Assembly (NCBI GenBank): GCA_028697875.1
Contig: JAQVEQ010000192.1
Location: forward strand, 1-5,280
Reading direction: 5' to 3'
DNA length: 5,280 nt
Source: Novosphingobium sp.
GTDB taxonomy: Bacteria; Pseudomonadota; Alphaproteobacteria; Sphingomonadales; Sphingomonadaceae
In this document: in pieces, positions 5,069 through 5,280 of the stretch
Layout: each line of letters starts with the position of its first letter
Numbering within the stretch: the first letter of the stretch is position 1
Translations under genes and position numbers: made by a program
The notes under the pieces: model-generated
The model's input: the letters and a program-made list of their open reading frames with translations, nothing else
Told to the model about the DNA's origin: nothing
Database searches by the model: none

Positions 5069-5280
5069 GCGGGGGCGTCCCCCGGCACCAGCGAGAAGCG
5101 CATGCCGCGGCTCGATACCGCAAGCTCGCCGTTCTCCAGCGCCATTTCGGCCAGTTGCCCGTAAGTGCTGCGGTTGAGCCGCGCTTCCGTGCCGTGGCGT
5201 ACGCCAAGATAGAGCGCGGGCGTATCCGGGTCGCCGCGCGCGACGATCGGATGGTCCGGCCCGGCGATCACGGTGTCGTC
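5065..5280 (-). CDS. DUF1285 protein, C-terminal part (5' end outside window)
   Basis: Seventy-one C-terminal codons are visible, open to the window edge; the GTG at 5271 is an internal valine. The sequence has the features I associate with the C-terminal half of DUF1285 proteins: GPDHPI near the edge, then ALYLGVRHGTEARLNRSTY, a helix LAEMALENG, and a final strand S-x-G-x-x-F-S-L. Family members are usually about 170-200 residues, so more than half is missing. The function of DUF1285 is not established. Its 4-nt ATGA overlap with the nudix gene places it at the head of, or upstream in, the nudix-cca operon, an order I recall as common in alphaproteobacteria. Confidence 0.8.
   Translation of the reverse strand, partial: DDTVIAGPDHPIVARGDPDTPALYLGVRHGTEARLNRSTYGQLAEMALENGELAVSSRGMRFSLVPGDAPA

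Noticed and set aside
4544..5164. Plus-strand frame of 206 codons opposite nudix
   Set aside because: It is antisense to a full Nudix box and spans two overlapping real genes.

Overview
The window is GC-rich, densely packed chromosomal DNA. The proteins look alphaproteobacterial, most likely from Sphingomonadales (Erythrobacter/Novosphingobium/Sphingopyxis type). The organism call rests on protein style (ParC C-terminus, the DUF1285-Nudix-CCA gene order, strong G/C codon-third-position bias) and is an inference. No mobile element, tRNA, rRNA or CRISPR array is visible.

Layout: the 3' part of parC (topoisomerase IV subunit A) runs on the plus strand from the left edge to 1545. Every other gene is on the minus strand. 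A GC-rich hairpin (1564-1593) separates parC from a convergent gene for a small exported protein (1610-2149) made of two ungapped copies of a PRC-barrel-like unit. Upstream of that gene is about 380 nt without a credible ORF (2150-2531). It holds two consecutive terminators for the next gene, a possible promoter directly after them, and a nested stem-loop region that folds well only as minus-strand RNA. The next gene is an hsp20 small heat-shock chaperone (2532-3026). Its leader can fold into a mismatch-rich helix that covers the Shine-Dalgarno sequence, like a ROSE-type RNA thermometer. From 3295 to the right edge lies an overlapping operon transcribed leftwards: DUF1285 protein (partial), Nudix CoA-pyrophosphatase-like hydrolase, and CCA tRNA nucleotidyltransferase.

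How the genes relate: the DUF1285-nudix-cca genes overlap by 4 and 8 nt and are probably translationally coupled. parC, hsp20 and the exported protein appear to be separate transcription units. The protein-coding content is ordinary housekeeping. The parts most worth a second look are the two noncoding stretches: the hsp20 leader and the structured RNA upstream of the exported protein. Both are predictions from reading the sequence by eye, with no folding program or database search.
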